Assembly: GCF_012641185.1 (NCBI RefSeq)
Contig: NZ_JAAXLK010000028.1
Coordinates: forward strand, 1-34,036
Source: Levilactobacillus tujiorum
GTDB lineage: Bacteria; Bacillota; Bacilli; Lactobacillales; Lactobacillaceae
DNA: 34,036 bases
Reading direction: 5' to 3'
The notes beneath the pieces were generated by a model that was given only the letters and a program-made list of their open reading frames with translations, had not been told where the DNA came from and made no database searches. The translations under genes were made by a program, and so were the position numbers. Shown one piece after another: positions 1 to 8,179 of the stretch (position 1 is the first letter of the stretch; the number at the start of each line of letters is the position of its first letter).

Positions 1-47
1 CGGTCCCACTGAGCATCTTCTAGTTCGTATCGTTTAGGTGTTGTCAT
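1..47 (-). CDS. IS5-family transposase, N-terminal fragment
   Basis: The minus strand from 47 reads MTTPKRYELEDAQWD and then leaves the window. The pattern Y-E-L-x-D-x-Q-W close to the start Met is the usual beginning of IS5/IS427-group transposases (the DUF4096-type N-terminal helix-turn-helix region, commonly Y-x-L-T-D-x-Q-W). Only about 15 residues are visible, so neither subgroup nor intactness can be judged. The ATG lies about 60 bp inside the presumed IS end, a normal leader length. Confidence 0.6.
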   Translation of the reverse strand, partial: MTTPKRYELEDAQWD

Positions 48-109
48 CGGAATGCCTCGATTCGTTTTTCCTCAGATTATACCTGAATTTTTAGTTTTCA
101 GACAGTCCC
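1..109 (-). mobile_element. End of an IS5-like insertion sequence (runs off the left edge)
   Basis: A transposase N-terminus on the minus strand (47 to 1) is followed outward by about 60 bp of leader, with a TATAAT box read on the minus strand near 79-84. It ends in AGTTTTCAGACAGTCCC (93-109), which resembles a terminal inverted repeat of IS5-group elements. The next bases, TA or CTAG at 109-112, could be the target duplication. The other IS end is outside the window, so the boundary and duplication are inferred. The element sits about 190 bp upstream of the deoC -35 box and its transposase reads away from the deo operon. Confidence 0.6.
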
Positions 110-194
110 TAGTACCCCGAATAAAAATTTTTAAATTATCACAAGCAGAATTTTGCATAAACTAGCAGAAAACCCGAACTTGTACAAACGGCTT

Positions 195-210
195 AAGAAT
201 GCGCTTTCAA
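195..210 (-). promoter_or_regulatory. CcpA-binding cre site upstream of deoC
   Basis: Read on the minus strand, this 16-mer is TTGAAAGCGCATTCTT. It matches every defined position of the Gram-positive cre consensus WTGNAANCGNWNNCWW. It lies about 90 bp upstream of the best deoC -35 box, so it may serve a second upstream promoter or act at a distance. It suggests glucose control of nucleoside catabolism, which is usual for deo operons in this group. Confidence 0.6.
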
Positions 211-212
211 AG

Positions 213-225
213 TAAAACGTTTAAC
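213..225 (+). promoter_or_regulatory. LacI-type operator-like palindrome (deo copy)
   Basis: TAAAACGTTTAAC is centred on CG like LacI/GalR-family operators. Nearly the same 13-mer occurs at 7631-7643 (upstream of rbsD) and at 8180-8192 (upstream of the permease). The protein that binds it is not encoded in this window. A ribose regulator of the RbsR type is an inference. Confidence 0.4.
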
Positions 226-299
226 GCAAAACTATATAAAAATATTTGTTAACTAGCGCACAATCTGGGAGTGCCGTGAACATAATTTCAAATTTTCTC

Positions 300-328
300 T
301 TTACAAACGTGCACGAATCCGTTATGCT
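300..328 (+). promoter_or_regulatory. deo operon promoter
   Basis: TTTACA (300-305) and TATGCT (323-328) are separated by 17 bp. The spacer contains the perfect 8-bp palindrome CGTGCACG (308-315 region), a possible repressor half-site arrangement. The likely start point is about 25 bp before the deoC Shine-Dalgarno sequence. Confidence 0.5.
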
Positions 329-358
329 AATTGTGATAAATGAAAGGGGTTTCATATT

Positions 359-1048
359 ATGACATTAACGACTGCACAATTAGCAAAATACATTGACCAC
401 ACTAACTTAAAGGCGGATGCTACTGAAGCTAGCATCAAGCAGACTTGTGACGAAGCTAAGAAATTTGATACAGCATCTGTCTGTGTGAACTCTTACTGGA
501 TTCCGTTCGTTGCTGAGCAATTGAAGGATAGCGACGTTAACCCAATCGCCGTTGTCGGCTTCCCACTAGGCGCTATGGCAACCGACAGTGAAGTCTTTGA
601 AGCCAACAAAGCCATTGATGATGGTGCCGAAGAAATCGACATGGTTATCAACGTCGGCGAATTAAAAGCGGGTAACAATGATAAAGTTGGCAAAGATATT
701 TTGGCTTTAGCTGAAGCCGTTCACGCCAAAGGTAAACTGTTGAAAGTGATCTTGGAAACTTGCCTGTTGAACAATGAAGAAATCATTCGTGCTTGCAAGT
801 TAAGTGAACAAGCGGGTGCTGATTTCGTTAAGACTTCTACTGGTTTCTCAACTGCTGGTGCAAAGCTGGAAGACGTTAAATTAATGCGTGAAACGGTTGG
901 CGATCGCTTAGGCGTGAAGGCTTCTGGTGGGATTCACAGCAAGGACGAAGCGTTGGCAATGATTGATGCTGGTGCCAGTCGTTTAGGTGTCAGTGCAACG
1001 GTAGCCATCTTAACCGGTGAAGCTACTGGAACGAAGTCAGGTTATTAG
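359..1048 (+). CDS. deoC: Deoxyribose-phosphate aldolase
   Basis: This enzyme cleaves 2-deoxy-D-ribose 5-phosphate to glyceraldehyde 3-phosphate and acetaldehyde in the cytoplasm, the last step of deoxynucleoside breakdown. The 229-residue protein is a TIM barrel of normal length for short bacterial DERAs. The Schiff-base lysine is K158 in DFVKTSTGF, the second active-site lysine is K187 in VKASGGI, and the relay aspartate is D94 in EIDMVINVG. The C-terminal KSGY ends in the tyrosine that helps catalysis in known DERAs. The start follows AAAGGGG by 9 bp. It is the first gene of the deo operon, with deoB 30 bp downstream. Confidence 0.97.
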   Translation: MTLTTAQLAKYIDHTNLKADATEASIKQTCDEAKKFDTASVCVNSYWIPFVAEQLKDSDVNPIAVVGFPLGAMATDSEVFEANKAIDDGAEEIDMVINVGELKAGNNDKVGKDILALAEAVHAKGKLLKVILETCLLNNEEIIRACKLSEQAGADFVKTSTGFSTAGAKLEDVKLMRETVGDRLGVKASGGIHSKDEALAMIDAGASRLGVSATVAILTGEATGTKSGY

Positions 1049-1078
1049 AATTTAGTAAGTGAAAGTGGGGATACGGAT

Positions 1079-2266
1079 ATGAAGTTCAAACGAATTTTTG
1101 GTTTAGTTATGGATTCTGTCGGGACGGGGGCCGCACCGGACTCTGTGAACTATGGTGACGAGGGCGCTGATACGCTGGGTCACGTAGGTCATTACTATGC
1201 GGGCAAGCTAGCCTTACCGAACTTGGCTAAATTAGGGATATCCAATCTCCGGGATACACCCATCGAAGGTGTTCCCGCAGCTGATGCGCCCAAAGCTTAC
1301 TATGGCAAGATGCAAGAAATCTCTGCCGGTAAAGACTCAATGGATGGCCATTGGGAAATGATGGGCCTGCCAGTGCGCAAAGCATTGAGCACCTACCCTA
1401 ATGGTTTTCCCGCTGATTTATTGAAGAAATTGGAAACGTTTTCCGGTCGTAAGGTGATTGGGAATCGTCCTGAATCAGGAACTAAAATTATCGCCGAATT
1501 AGGTGAACAACAGATGGCTACTGGCGATTTGATTGTTTACACGTCGGGTGATTCCGTCTTACAGATTGCCGCGCACGAAGAAGTTATTCCATTGGACGAA
1601 CTCTACAAGATTTGTGAGTACGCGCGTTCCATCGTGAACGGACCAGACAACTTGATTGGTCGGGTCATCGCACGGCCATACGTTGGGCCAGATAACGAAC
1701 ACTTTACCCGGACCGCTAACCGGCGTGACTTCACGTTGGAACCAACTGGCGAAACCGATATGGATCGACTCCAAGCAGCTGGCGTTCACGTTGTCGGTGT
1801 GGGGAAGATTAACGATATCTTCTCTGGTCATGGGATTGATGAAGGCTACCATAACGAAAGCAACATGGATGGTATGGATCACGTCGACCACGTGATGCAA
1901 GAAGACTTCACGGGCTTCTGCTTTATCAACTTGGTTGATTTCGATGCCATGTACGGTCACCGTCGTAATCCTAAAGGTTTTGGTCAAGCACTGATGGACT
2001 TCGACCAACGACTGGGCACGGTGATGGCAAATATGCATGACGATGACTTGTTAATGATTACCGCCGATCATGGGAACGACCCTACTTATACTGGGACGGA
2101 TCACACCCGTGAATTTGTACCATTGGTTGTCTACTCACCAAGCTTCAAGCAAGGTGGGAGCTTAGGCATCCGGTCACCGTTCTCAGACTTTGGCGCAACT
2201 GTGTTGGATAACTTTGGCGTGGCTGGCAACAACGTTGGTCACAGTTTCTTAGCTGACTTGAAGTAA
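1079..2266 (+). CDS. deoB: Phosphopentomutase
   Basis: This enzyme interconverts (deoxy)ribose 1-phosphate and 5-phosphate, linking the phosphorylases encoded by deoD and pdp to DeoC and the pentose-phosphate pathway. The 395 residues match the usual length of this Mn-dependent member of the alkaline phosphatase superfamily. Metal ligands appear in VMDSVGTG (D12) and [18 protein letters not shown] near the C-terminus, and [11 protein letters not shown] is typical of the family. The phosphorylated residue, Thr85 in the Bacillus cereus enzyme (GKDTMTGHWE), is replaced by Ser87 in [10 protein letters not shown]; Ser can take the same role. The start follows a modest GTGGGG site. deoD begins 22 bp downstream. 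Confidence 0.96.
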   Translation: MKFKRIFGLVMDSVGTGAAPDSVNYGDEGADTLGHVGHYYAGKLALPNLAKLGISNLRDTPIEGVPAADAPKAYYGKMQEISAGKDSMDGHWEMMGLPVRKALSTYPNGFPADLLKKLETFSGRKVIGNRPESGTKIIAELGEQQMATGDLIVYTSGDSVLQIAAHEEVIPLDELYKICEYARSIVNGPDNLIGRVIARPYVGPDNEHFTRTANRRDFTLEPTGETDMDRLQAAGVHVVGVGKINDIFSGHGIDEGYHNESNMDGMDHVDHVMQEDFTGFCFINLVDFDAMYGHRRNPKGFGQALMDFDQRLGTVMANMHDDDLLMITADHGNDPTYTGTDHTREFVPLVVYSPSFKQGGSLGIRSPFSDFGATVLDNFGVAGNNVGHSFLADLK

Positions 2267-2288
2267 AGCAACCAAGGAGGAAACCATC

Positions 2289-2996
2289 ATGAGTAACCAT
2301 TTGGAAGCAAAAATGGGCGATATTGCCGATACTGTCTTAATGCCTGGTGATCCATTGCGGGCGAAGTACATTGCCGAAACATTCTTAGAAAACCCTGTCT
2401 GCTACAATAAGGTTCGGAACGCTTTTGGCTATACCGGAACTTACAAGGGCCACCGGATCTCCGTACAGGGAACGGGGATGGGGATTCCATCCATCTCGAT
2501 TTATGCCCATGAATTAATCAATGAGTACGGCGCTAAAAAGTTGTTCCGCGTTGGAACGGCCGGCGGGATGAGTCCAGATGTTCATGTCCGCGACGTGGTT
2601 TTAGCGCAAGGCTCAACCACTGATTCAGCCATCATTCACAACACGTTTGGCGGGGGAATTTACTACGCAACGTTGAGTGACTTTGGCTTGTTGGATGCCG
2701 CTTACCATGCTGCTAAGGATATGCAGATTCCAGTCAAAGTTGGGAATATCCTGGCTGAAGATCGTTTCTATAACGATGAAATGGATCGGCAAAAATTAGT
2801 GGACTATGGTGTGATTGCGACGGAAATGGAATCAGCAGCGCTGTTCCTGATCGCGGCGAAGTATCACGTTAAGGCGTTGTCCGTATTGACCATTAGTAAC
2901 CACTTGGTAACGGGTGAATCGACCAGTCCCGAAGAACGGGAAACGTCATTCAACGACATGATTAAAGTGGCCTTGGAAGCGGCAATCGCTGACTAG
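2289..2996 (+). CDS. deoD: Purine-nucleoside phosphorylase, DeoD type
   Basis: It performs phosphorolysis of purine (deoxy)nucleosides to free base and pentose 1-phosphate, as a hexamer in the cytoplasm. The 235 residues contain [13 protein letters not shown] (phosphate loop), H4 and R43 (contributed to the neighbouring subunit in E. coli), R87 in FRVGT, and ATEMES (179-182, ribose binding). The catalytic position equivalent to E. coli Asp204 is Asn204 here ([10 protein letters not shown], codon AAC). In the high-molecular-mass family that Asp protonates N7 and permits use of 6-aminopurines, so a shift toward 6-oxopurine nucleosides is plausible but untested. The start follows AAGGAGG at 2273-2279. 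Confidence 0.95.
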   Translation: MSNHLEAKMGDIADTVLMPGDPLRAKYIAETFLENPVCYNKVRNAFGYTGTYKGHRISVQGTGMGIPSISIYAHELINEYGAKKLFRVGTAGGMSPDVHVRDVVLAQGSTTDSAIIHNTFGGGIYYATLSDFGLLDAAYHAAKDMQIPVKVGNILAEDRFYNDEMDRQKLVDYGVIATEMESAALFLIAAKYHVKALSVLTISNHLVTGESTSPEERETSFNDMIKVALEAAIAD

Positions 2997-3041
2997 TCAC
3001 AAGCTAATAACTGGTGGTTTTGCCACTAAATGAGCACTGAT

Positions 3042-3111
3042 AAAACTGGTAGTGTGACATCATGGTGGCTGATGCTGATCAGTTTGAACGTGGTGCTAGG
3101 CTACCAGTTTT
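3042..3111 (+). other. Long-range inverted repeat between deoD and the regulator gene
   Basis: AAAACTGGTAG (3042-3052) is the exact reverse complement of CTACCAGTTTT (3101-3111), giving an 11-bp stem around a 48-nt interior. A smaller hairpin, GTGG-TTTTG-CCAC, lies just before it at about 3014-3026. No T-tract follows, so this is not a simple terminator. It could be an attenuator, an mRNA-processing site or a 5' leader for the regulator, and it lies wholly upstream of the regulator's ribosome-binding site. Confidence 0.4.
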
Positions 3112-3154
3112 AGCAAACAACGAAAAATTCAGAATAACCAAAGGAGGGCATATG

Positions 3155-4120
3155 ATGGCGGAGACCACGGATCAACGACTGGCACAGAGCTTGGCCGTTG
3201 CTAAGATGTATTACCAATCAGATCAGAGTCAAAGTCAGATTGCCCACCAATTAGGGATCTCCCGGCCAACCGTTTCGCGGTTACTTCAGTTTGCCAGAGA
3301 GCAGGGCCTTGTTCGGATTCAAATTGTGGATCCCGTTCAGGATGTCCAGACTTTGGAACAGGCTCTGACGCGTGCCTACCACGTAGAAGTTCACGTGGTC
3401 CCAACCCAATTAACTGCAGCCAGTGAGCTGCTCAACACGGTTGGTCAGTACGCGGCACATTATCTCGAGGAAATCGTGTCCGAACACGATATTATCGGGA
3501 TCGGCTGGGGGAAAACCATTTATGCGATTGGCTCGAGCTTGCAGCCAGATACGTTAACGGGTGTTGAAGTGATTCAGCTCAAGGGAAGTGTGAGCTATTC
3601 GACGGAGCATACGTACGCTTATGAAAGTATTGACGCCTTTGCCAATGCTTTTCACGCGGTTCCGCAGTATTTGCCCCTGCCGGTCATCTTTGACCACCAA
3701 CAAACTAAGGAATTGGTGGAAGCAGAACGACACATTCAGTATTTACTTGAGCTGGGTAAGAAAGCTAATATTGCCATTTATTCGGTCGGAACGGTTCGGA
3801 GTTCAGCGTTGGTTTTCCAATTGGGCTACTTGCAAGATCAAGAGAAAGATTTTCTGCAGGCCCATGCGGTGGGGGATATTTTCTCCCGGTATATTGACGA
3901 AAATGGTGAAATCGTTGATCCTAAACTCAACGAGCGAACGATCGGAATTGGTCTCGATGATTTACGGCAGAAAGAACATTCGATTCTGGTGGCGGCTGGG
4001 GATGCCAAGATCCCGGCAGTCAAGGCAGCGTTATTGGGTGGTTACCCTAATTGTTTGATTATTGATCAACACGCAGCAGCACAACTACTAAAGGTTACCG
4101 CGACCACGGCGTCTCGGTAG
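3155..4120 (+). CDS. deoR: SorC/DeoR-type transcriptional regulator of the deo operon
   Basis: This is a 321-residue regulator with an N-terminal helix-turn-helix (SQSQIAHQLGISRPTVSRLL, about residues 24-43) and a C-terminal sugar-binding domain (GIGWGKTIYAIGSSL; VEVIQLKGSV; NIAIYSVGTV; VGDIFSRYIDENG). That architecture is the SorC family, which includes Bacillus subtilis DeoR, whose effector is deoxyribose 5-phosphate. Its place inside the deo operon between deoD and pdp supports that role. The start at 3155 is 7 bp after AAGGAGG (3141-3147); an ATG one codon earlier is only 4 bp away. The frame stays open upstream to 3062, but no ribosome site supports a longer form. Confidence 0.85.
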   Translation: MAETTDQRLAQSLAVAKMYYQSDQSQSQIAHQLGISRPTVSRLLQFAREQGLVRIQIVDPVQDVQTLEQALTRAYHVEVHVVPTQLTAASELLNTVGQYAAHYLEEIVSEHDIIGIGWGKTIYAIGSSLQPDTLTGVEVIQLKGSVSYSTEHTYAYESIDAFANAFHAVPQYLPLPVIFDHQQTKELVEAERHIQYLLELGKKANIAIYSVGTVRSSALVFQLGYLQDQEKDFLQAHAVGDIFSRYIDENGEIVDPKLNERTIGIGLDDLRQKEHSILVAAGDAKIPAVKAALLGGYPNCLIIDQHAAAQLLKVTATTASR

Positions 4121-4152
4121 AGGTATCTAATTAGAAATGGAGTGGCTGAAAT

Positions 4153-5451
4153 ATGAGAATGGTTGACATTATTGATAAGAAACGTAACGGTGGCGAACTA
4201 ACTAAGGAAGAAATTCAAACTTTCGTAGACGGCGTTGTTTCTGGTGAAATTCCTGATTACCAAACCAGTGCCTTCTTGATGGCAACTTACTTCAAGGATA
4301 TGACGGATGCGGAACGTTCCGAATTGACCATGGCAATGATGAAGTCCGGGGATCACTTGGACCTGTCAAGTATTGATGGCCTTAAGGTTGACAAGCATTC
4401 CACGGGTGGTGTCGGTGATAAGACGAGTATTCCGTTAGCGCCAATCGTTGCGGCCCTAGGCATCCCAGTGCCCATGATTTCCGGCCGGGGCTTAGGCCAT
4501 ACTGGTGGTACTTTGGATAAATTGGAAGCGATTCCAGGATACCAAGTTGAAATCAGTGAAGCCGACTTTATTAAGCAAGTCCAGAATCAAGGATTAGCTA
4601 TTGTCGGGGCCACGGGTAACATTGCCCCCGCCGATAAGAAGATCTACGCACTGCGAGATGTGACGGATACGGTTGATTCCATTCCTTTGATTGCCAGCTC
4701 GATCATGAGTAAGAAGATTGCCTCAGGCACCGATGCGTTGGTGATTGATGTGAAGACCGGTTCCGGGGCCTTTATGAAGACCTTGGATGACTCTCGTGAA
4801 TTAGCCAAAGCCTTGGTGGGTATCGGTAAGGGTGTTGGCATGAATTGTATGGCCATCATTTCCGATATGAACCAACCGCTCGGGAATGCCATTGGTAATG
4901 CGCTGGAAATCAAAGAATCCATTGATTTATTGAAGGGACAAGCTCCAGCTGATATTACGGACTTGGTCTTGACCCTAGGGTCTTACATGGTAGTCATGTC
5001 AGGTAAGACTGACAACATGGCGGAAGCACGGAAGATGTGTGAGCAAACGATTGAAGATGGCTCTGCATTGAAGAAGTTTGGGGACATGATTGAGGCACAA
5101 GGCGGTGACCGAAGTGTCATTGACCATCCAGAAATCATGCCACAAGCCAAGTACAAGATTCCACTACCTGCTAAGACCAGCGGTGTTGTGAGTCGGGTCG
5201 AAGCCGATGAAATGGGTGTTGCCAGCATGTTGCTAGGCGGCGGCCGTCAGAAGGCGGATGATCAATTAGATTATGCCGTTGGAATCATGATGAACAAGAA
5301 GGTTGGCGACAAGGTTGACGCTGGTGAACCCCTGTTAACGATCTACAGTGATCGTGAGAATGTCGATGACATTAAGGATCTGTTATACGCTAACATTGAG
5401 ATCAGTGATTCTGCCAAACCATTTACGTTGATTCACGAAACGGTCCGTTAA
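4153..5451 (+). CDS. pdp: Pyrimidine-nucleoside phosphorylase
   Basis: This enzyme splits uridine, thymidine and deoxyuridine with phosphate to the base and pentose 1-phosphate, and acts as a dimer in the cytoplasm. The 432 residues have the normal length and order: an N-terminal helical domain ([18 protein letters not shown]), the phosphate loop [12 protein letters not shown] (81-92), [15 protein letters not shown] (111-125), [11 protein letters not shown] and the C-terminal alpha/beta domain ([12 protein letters not shown]). It is the last gene of the deo operon, 32 bp after the regulator, and is followed by a structured region and a terminator. TTA-rich codon use matches its neighbours. 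Confidence 0.96.
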   Translation: MRMVDIIDKKRNGGELTKEEIQTFVDGVVSGEIPDYQTSAFLMATYFKDMTDAERSELTMAMMKSGDHLDLSSIDGLKVDKHSTGGVGDKTSIPLAPIVAALGIPVPMISGRGLGHTGGTLDKLEAIPGYQVEISEADFIKQVQNQGLAIVGATGNIAPADKKIYALRDVTDTVDSIPLIASSIMSKKIASGTDALVIDVKTGSGAFMKTLDDSRELAKALVGIGKGVGMNCMAIISDMNQPLGNAIGNALEIKESIDLLKGQAPADITDLVLTLGSYMVVMSGKTDNMAEARKMCEQTIEDGSALKKFGDMIEAQGGDRSVIDHPEIMPQAKYKIPLPAKTSGVVSRVEADEMGVASMLLGGGRQKADDQLDYAVGIMMNKKVGDKVDAGEPLLTIYSDRENVDDIKDLLYANIEISDSAKPFTLIHETVR

Positions 5452-5462
5452 AGATTAACTAG

Positions 5463-5588
5463 GTGTGGATAACCCTGAAAGTCGCAGTAATTAATGATTT
5501 TCTGGCTGAGCACTGGTTAATTACGGCAACGCGCGGTGTTGACCACATCAGTTAATCGCAGATTTTCCCGTTGATGTTTTAACCACAC
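5463..5588 (+). ncRNA. Candidate structured RNA downstream of pdp
   Basis: Three nested perfect stems fit a three-way junction. The closing stem is GTGTGG (5463-5468) with CCACAC (5583-5588). The second is GTAATTAA (5487-5494) with TTAATTAC (5517-5524). The third is ACATCA (5545-5550) with TGATGT (5572-5577). The T/A/C-rich single-stranded parts repeat TCGCAG at 5482 and 5556. An intrinsic terminator follows 11 bp later, so this is either a structured 3' UTR of the deo mRNA or a small RNA cut from it. No known family is recognised. Confidence 0.35.
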
Positions 5589-5598
5589 ACGTATTGAA

Positions 5599-5631
5599 GA
5601 AGCTGACGTTTACGACGTCGGCTTCTTTTTT
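5599..5631 (+). terminator. Intrinsic terminator of the deo operon
   Basis: GAAGCTGACGT (5599-5609) pairs with ACGTCGGCTTC (5615-5625) with one G-U pair, and is followed by six T residues. Confidence 0.85.
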
Positions 5632-5887
5632 ATCTCGTTTTTGGGAGAGATTGATGGACTATCATTAATAGGAAGAAAGAAATGATGGCATAGTTATATG
5701 GATTAATTGTTATGTTGAATAACGCATTAATGGGCGACAAGTTGACCGATCAGGGATGGTCCGTGCGGAAAGGTTACGAATCGGTTTTATTTTTTGAAAA
5801 GCGGACAATATCAGTGACAGCCGGCCACTTTTTGTTTAAACTTTAGGGTATAGTCAAACCATATGAACGACAGGGGATGTTACCGCC
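5632..5887 (+). other. Upstream region of the glutamate-cysteine ligase gene
   Basis: This 256-bp AT-rich stretch holds no convincing gene. A TATAGT box near 5849 is the only -10-like sequence close to the ligase start, and it has no good -35. A weak ribosome site, AGGGGAT, lies at about 5871-5878, some 10 bp before the ATG. Confidence 0.3.
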
Positions 5888-7420
5888 ATGCTGGACAATT
5901 TATTAGCGGTTATTCGAGAAGAACATTTAGCGGAGCAGCTGTATCACAGTCTTGTAGGATTGGAAGTGGAAGAACAGCGGATTGACCAGCAGGGGCGGTT
6001 GAGTCGGCGGCCTCATCCTAGCAAATTTGGGTCCCGGACTTTCCATCCTTATTTTCAAACGGACTTTACGGAAAGCCAATTAGAGGTGATCACGGACCCC
6101 AACCCTAATATCGGGGGAACGTTGGATCAGCTCGATACCTTGCAGACGGTCGCCTACCGTACCTTGGAAGGGGATGACCGAATCTGGCCGCTGAGTATGC
6201 CGCCAGTGATGGACGAGACTGATTTACAATTCGTGGCTGATCATTTTGAGCGGCCGGCCGTTAAGCCGTACCGTGAATATTTAGTGAAGAAGTATGGGTT
6301 ACAGCACGGCTGCATGACGGGGGTTCACGTGAACTACAGTCTTCCCGATCCCGTCATTCATCGGTTATTTAGTCACTATACGGATGAGTTTGAGACGATC
6401 GTCGCTTTTAAAAACGCGCTGTACTTTCGGATCGCGCAAAACTTTGTGCGTTACCAATGGTTGTTAACCTATCTTTTTGGCGCCAGTCCGATTGCTGAAG
6501 CGGGTTTCTTTGAAACGCCACCGGCTGAATTGGCGGGGCCTGTTCGGAGTATTCGCAACAGTCGGTTTGGCTTCGTTAATCGGCCGGAAGAACAGGTGAC
6601 GTATGCGTCGCTGGATCGGCATTTACAACAACTCCAGGCAAAGATTGATGAGGGAACGTACTTTTCCGCTCACGAATTTTATGGACCGGTCAGATTGAAG
6701 GGCCAGGCTAATGCGCAAGACTTCCTGACTGGTGGTATCCAATATCTTGAATTACGAGATTTCGATAATACCCCGTGGACGCCTAATGGGGTTAGTCGCC
6801 ACGCCCTGTATTTCCTAAAGATGTTTATGATTTATCTGATGACCCAGCCGCTACCAGCTGGGAAAGCGTTGGAGCTGTTGGCAACTGGCCGGCAACGTAA
6901 TCAGCTAGTAGCATTAGAAGATCCACGGTCGGCCACGCAATTTCAGGCCAGTGGTCAACGGGTCTTTCGGGAAATGCGAGCAATGGCGGATCAACTGCAG
7001 GCGCACAATGAGCAGTGGGGCGCGATTGACGATCTTGAAGAAGTCCTCATGCACCCCGAACTCACACCTGCCGCTAAATTGGTGACGTACATTAAGGATG
7101 GCAGTCTAATGGCCTTTGGTCAGCGGGTTGCCCGGCAGTGGTATCACGATCGAATTACAGCGGCACGATTACTGCCGCAGTCGCCGCGGTTGGGTACTGA
7201 AACCCAGCGTTTGATCATGACGGCGTTACAGCTAGGCATTCGGTTTTACCAGGTGCGCGACGAAGACGGTGAGGACATGTTTATGTTTACTTTCGATGGC
7301 ATTACGCAGGTCCTACAGGAACGTGATACCATGGGCAAGGCGCCAGAAGAACTGTTGCGCCGACTGTTCCCTGATTTACAGGCGCTGCCAGTAGAGGGAC
7401 CACAAAAAAATAATTTATAA
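5888..7420 (+). CDS. gshA: Glutamate-cysteine ligase family protein
   Basis: This enzyme joins L-glutamate and L-cysteine with ATP to form gamma-glutamylcysteine. The 510 residues resemble the ligase half of the fused GshF enzymes: GLEVEEQRI (24-32), PHPSKFGSRTFHPY (43-55), TDFTESQLEVIT (58-69), HGCMTGVHVNYSL and QYLELRDFDNTPW. There is no ATP-grasp glutathione synthetase domain, and no gshB gene lies nearby. The product may be gamma-glutamylcysteine itself, used as a thiol buffer, or a related gamma-glutamyl compound. The motif usually read as GLEKE is GLEVE here. It is a single-gene unit between two terminators. Confidence 0.85.
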   Translation: MLDNLLAVIREEHLAEQLYHSLVGLEVEEQRIDQQGRLSRRPHPSKFGSRTFHPYFQTDFTESQLEVITDPNPNIGGTLDQLDTLQTVAYRTLEGDDRIWPLSMPPVMDETDLQFVADHFERPAVKPYREYLVKKYGLQHGCMTGVHVNYSLPDPVIHRLFSHYTDEFETIVAFKNALYFRIAQNFVRYQWLLTYLFGASPIAEAGFFETPPAELAGPVRSIRNSRFGFVNRPEEQVTYASLDRHLQQLQAKIDEGTYFSAHEFYGPVRLKGQANAQDFLTGGIQYLELRDFDNTPWTPNGVSRHALYFLKMFMIYLMTQPLPAGKALELLATGRQRNQLVALEDPRSATQFQASGQRVFREMRAMADQLQAHNEQWGAIDDLEEVLMHPELTPAAKLVTYIKDGSLMAFGQRVARQWYHDRITAARLLPQSPRLGTETQRLIMTALQLGIRFYQVRDEDGEDMFMFTFDGITQVLQERDTMGKAPEELLRRLFPDLQALPVEGPQKNNL

Positions 7421-7504
7421 TAATTTTGGTAAAAAGATAGCAGAATTTTGATAAAGCAATGAAAAATATTTTCACAGTCAATGTCAGTAATAGCAACGAT
7501 AAAC

Positions 7505-7536
7505 GCCCCTCACCATTATGTGGAGGGGCATTTTTT
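7505..7536 (+). terminator. Intrinsic terminator after the ligase gene
   Basis: GCCCCTCAC and GTGGAGGGGC form a G/C-rich stem with a one-base bulge and a short loop, followed by six T residues. Confidence 0.85.
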
Positions 7537-7583
7537 GTACGGTTTTCTGAAAATGAATTGCTTCACAAATTGGTTAAGGGGTC

Positions 7584-7612
7584 TTGAAAGCCTTTTAGTT
7601 TTATGATATTGT
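7584..7612 (+). promoter_or_regulatory. rbsD promoter
   Basis: TTGAAA (7584-7589) and TATTGT (7607-7612) are separated by 17 bp. The operator-like palindrome at 7631-7643 begins about 12 bp after the expected start point, where a repressor would block transcription. The transcript leader to the rbsD ribosome site is about 130 nt and has no clear fold. Confidence 0.65.
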
Positions 7613-7630
7613 AAACGATGTCGCTTAACG

Positions 7631-7643
7631 TAAAACGGTTTAC
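7631..7643 (+). promoter_or_regulatory. LacI-type operator-like palindrome (rbsD copy)
   Basis: TAAAACGGTTTAC, within the near-palindrome GTAAAACGGTTTAC, lies just after the rbsD promoter. It shares the TAAAACG core and TTTAC end with 8180-8192 and closely resembles 213-225. The site does not fit the cre consensus spacing, so a dedicated LacI-family (RbsR-like) repressor is more likely than CcpA. Confidence 0.5.
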
Positions 7644-7764
7644 ATACGATTTTTAGTCAACTAATTTGTCAAAAACAAAGGCCAATCCTTTGATCATTGA
7701 CGACGGTTGGAAAAGGGTTGCACGTGTACCAGTGATCAATTTAGTTAAAAAGGAGAAATATCTA

Positions 7765-8160
7765 ATGAAGAAAACGACCGTTATTAATTCCGAATTATCT
7801 ACGGTAATTGCCGGCATGGGCCACATGGACTGGTTAAGTATCGGTGATGCAGGGATGCCCGTTCCTATGGGAACTAAGAAGATTGACTTAGCTTTGACTA
7901 AGCAATTGCCTAGCTTCCAGGATGTCTTGAAGAACGTTTTAGCTGAACTTGAAGTTCAAAAGATTTACTTAGCTGAAGAAATCAAGACGCAAAACCCAGA
8001 ACAACTGGCGGCTATCAAGGAATTGATGCCTAACGTGGACATCGAATACATGCCACACAGCCAATTGAAGAAGGACTTAGCACAAACCCACGCCTTTGTT
8101 CGGACTGGTGAAATGACGCCATTCTCTAACATTATTCTTGAATCCGGCGTAACTTTCTAA
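7765..8160 (+). CDS. rbsD: D-ribose pyranase
   Basis: This cytoplasmic mutarotase converts beta-pyranose to beta-furanose ribose so that ribokinase can use it. The 131 residues match the family length. H20 in [18 protein letters not shown] is the catalytic histidine, and the C-terminal block [20 protein letters not shown] is characteristic. The start at 7765 follows AAAGGAG by 9 bp; the frame is open upstream to 7666, but nothing there resembles the family. The next gene, 61 bp on, is a sugar permease. No ribokinase or RbsR gene is present in the window. Confidence 0.93.
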   Translation: MKKTTVINSELSTVIAGMGHMDWLSIGDAGMPVPMGTKKIDLALTKQLPSFQDVLKNVLAELEVQKIYLAEEIKTQNPEQLAAIKELMPNVDIEYMPHSQLKKDLAQTHAFVRTGEMTPFSNIILESGVTF

Positions 8161-8179
8161 ATTTGATTTTTAGCATTCA

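Noticed and set aside
1559-2038. Minus-strand frame of 159 codons within deoB
   Set aside because: It is a complement shadow of a well-supported enzyme gene.
5712-5846. A 44-codon frame before the ligase gene
   Set aside because: It has no Shine-Dalgarno sequence or recognisable motif; kept only as an unlikely small protein.
7666-7764. 33-codon upstream extension of rbsD
   Set aside because: The family begins at the Met at 7765, which has a strong ribosome site; the extension has none.
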